Shown: positions 14,187 to 15,541 of the stretch, piece after piece
Layout of the letters: each line of letters starts with the position of its first letter
How positions within the stretch are numbered: position 1 is the stretch's first letter
Assembly (NCBI GenBank): GCA_027007865.1
Contig: JALTEE010000492.1
Location: forward strand, 1 to 15,541
From: a bacterium
GTDB taxonomy: Bacteria > UBP14 > UBA6098 > B30-G16
Length of the DNA stretch: 15,541 nt
Direction of reading: 5' to 3'
The notes under the pieces: generated by a model
Seen by the model: only the letters and a program-made list of their open reading frames with translations
What the model was told of the DNA's origin: nothing
The model's database searches: none
Program-made: the position numbers and the translations under genes

Positions 14187-15434
14187 TCACATTCCAAACA
14201 TCTCGATGATTTCTTTTTTACCTTTGCCGAGAATGTTGTATTTTTCGCCGACTTCTGTGAATGCTTTTAGTGCTTTTTCGAGATGATGCAATTCGTGAGC
14301 GGCTGAAATTTGTGTGCGAATGCGCGCTTGTCCCTTTGCTACAACGGGATAGAAGAAACCGATTGCATAAATTCCTTTTTCATATAAGTCGTTGGACATA
14401 TCTTGTGATAGTTTTGCATTGTATAGCATAATCGGCACAATAGGTGTATTTCCAGGTCTCACATCGAACCCTGCATCGACAAGATGTTCCCGCCACCATC
14501 TTGTATTTTGCTCTAATTTATCGCGGCGCTCAGTCGTTGTCATAATAATGTCCATCACTTTATTCGCAGCAGCGACAACGACAGGAGGCATCGCATTGCT
14601 GAAAAGATATGGACGGGCTTTTTGTCGGCACATTTCGACAATTTCTTTTCTGCCGCTGACGCATCCGCCGGATGCTCCGCCAAGCGCTTTCCCGAGCGTC
14701 GTCGTGATGATGTCGATTTTGCCGAGAACGCCCTTGAGCTCGGGAGTTCCCTTGCCGTGCTTACCTAAAAAACCTGTGGCGTGGGAATCATCGACGAGAA
14801 TCATCGCATCGTATTTTTCGGCGAGTGCGCACATTTCGTCGAGCTTCGCTACATCACCATCCATCGAAAATACGCCATCGGTGGCGATAAGCCTGAGCCG
14901 CTTGTCCTGTGTTTGTTTAAGTTGTTCTTCGAGGTCGGCCATATTGAGGTGTTTATAAATGTGTCGCTCCGCTTTGCAAAGTCTGATGCCATCGATTATA
15001 GATGCATGATTTAGTTCGTCAGAAATCACCGCATCTTCTTTTGTCAATATTGCCTCGAATACGCCGCCATTGGCGTCCATACAACTCGGGAAGAGAATCG
15101 TGTCTTCTGTTTCCAAAAATTCGGTAAGTTTATTTTCGAGTTCGCGGTGAATATCCTGCGTTCCGCATATAAAGCGGACAGAACTCATTCCATATCCGCG
15201 CTTGTCGAGTCCGTCGTGCGCCGCTTTTATGACATCCGGATGACTCGATAGCCCCAGATAGTTATTTGCGCACATATTGATAACTTCTTTGGGTTCGGCG
15301 CCGCTGGGATATTCAACGACTATGTCCGCCGCCTGCGGACTGCGGATGTAGCGCTCCGCTTTGAATAAACCCGCTTGTTTAATCCCATCGAGTTCGCTCT
15401 GGAAATGCGAACGAGCCTTATCGCTGTAAGCCAT
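14187..15434 (-). CDS. kbl: Glycine C-acetyltransferase (2-amino-3-ketobutyrate CoA ligase)
   Basis: PLP enzyme of threonine catabolism that converts 2-amino-3-ketobutyrate and CoA to glycine and acetyl-CoA, normally after threonine 3-dehydrogenase. Motifs follow E. coli Kbl closely: GLFKAERYI near the N-terminus, [77 protein letters not shown] with the PLP lysine at about 249, [11 protein letters not shown], and [17 protein letters not shown]. From the ATG at 15434 it has 415 residues, slightly longer than E. coli's 398 because of a C-terminal extension. That start has GGGGG (15442-15446) 7 nt upstream; the in-frame ATG at 15461 has no ribosome-binding site. tdh is not visible; only 107 bp lie upstream in the window. 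Confidence 0.95.
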   Translation of the reverse strand: MAYSDKARSHFQSELDGIKQAGLFKAERYIRSPQAADIVVEYPSGAEPKEVINMCANNYLGLSSHPDVIKAAHDGLDKRGYGMSSVRFICGTQDIHRELENKLTEFLETEDTILFPSCMDANGGVFEAILTKEDAVISDELNHASIIDGIRLCKAERHIYKHLNMADLEEQLKQTQDKRLRLIATDGVFSMDGDVAKLDEMCALAEKYDAMILVDDSHATGFLGKHGKGTPELKGVLGKIDIITTTLGKALGGASGGCVSGRKEIVEMCRQKARPYLFSNAMPPVVVAAANKVMDIIMTTTERRDKLEQNTRWWREHLVDAGFDVRPGNTPIVPIMLYNAKLSQDMSNDLYEKGIYAIGFFYPVVAKGQARIRTQISAAHELHHLEKALKAFTEVGEKYNILGKGKKEIIEMFGM

Positions 15435-15479
15435 AAAAAAACCCCCTTGTTGAATTGCCATTTTTATGAAAACATTTTC

Positions 15480-15508
15480 AATATAATTTAATTAAGGAGA
15501 AAATGCAA
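15480..15508 (-). promoter_or_regulatory. Possible sigma70-like promoter for kbl
   Basis: On the minus strand TTGCAT (15508-15503) is followed after 17 bp by TATATT (15485-15480), giving an expected transcript start about 40 nt before the kbl start at 15434. The spacing is ideal and the -10 matches at 5 of 6 positions. The -35 hexamer is the same TTGCAT as upstream of dnaJ. The sequence to the right edge of the window shows nothing else definite. Confidence 0.42.
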
Positions 15509-15541
15509 TAAGAATTTGGAGAAATTTTGTCCGCATTAGAC

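Noticed and set aside
14392..14958. 188-codon plus-strand frame
   Set aside because: It lies fully antisense within kbl, whose motifs are complete; the long frame reflects codon bias of the real gene.
15527..15541. Possible plus-strand gene start (TTG after GGAG) at the right edge
   Set aside because: Only five codons are visible, and an ATG just upstream is followed by a stop after one codon; too little to support a call.

Overview
This window comes from a bacterial chromosome. It carries a mix of housekeeping genes, one very large secreted repeat protein and a repeat-rich tRNA spacer. The giant protein ends in a domain resembling the C-terminal sorting domains of the type IX secretion system (T9SS, type B/CHU_C-like), and a second, decayed T9SS/FlgD-Ig-type tail lies elsewhere in the window. 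That points to the FCB side of the tree: Bacteroidota relatives or candidate phyla such as Cloacimonadota, WOR-3 or Marinimicrobia. Several genes have clear Shine-Dalgarno sequences (GGAGG, GGGAG, AGGTGG, GGGGG), which is atypical of Bacteroidota proper and favours a related candidate phylum. The placement is inference and is not precise.

Left part (1-3260): an AT-rich edge with a possible cut-off minus-strand membrane gene, then three closely spaced plus-strand genes: dnaJ (chaperone), cysE (serine O-acetyltransferase) and tgt (tRNA-guanine transglycosylase). Middle (3261-3987): a non-coding mosaic with facing dRS3-like palindromes, three copies of a short hairpin, and an 85-bp direct repeat that includes the last 20 nt of a minus-strand tRNA with a CAT anticodon. 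Next comes ffh (3988-5310), the SRP GTPase.

Centre (5465-12784, minus): one 2439-residue secreted protein fills almost half of the window. It has a signal peptide, two jelly-roll domains, PKD/FN3-like domains, five roughly 215-residue two-domain units and a T9SS-like C-terminal domain. A super-module is repeated at a spacing of exactly 862 codons. No enzymatic domain is visible, so it is probably a surface or extracellular structural or adhesive protein.

Right part (12870-15541, minus): kbl (glycine C-acetyltransferase), then a 72-bp inverted-repeat element beside the relic of a T9SS-type C-terminus, then a membrane-anchored ferredoxin-like protein whose stop overlaps the start of rdgB (XTP/dITP pyrophosphatase). 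The overlap implies translational coupling.

I see no defence system, CRISPR array, transposase or integrase gene. The least ordinary parts are the giant modular protein, the tRNA-end duplication, the degenerate anchored ferredoxin and the decayed secretion-domain relic with its inverted repeat.
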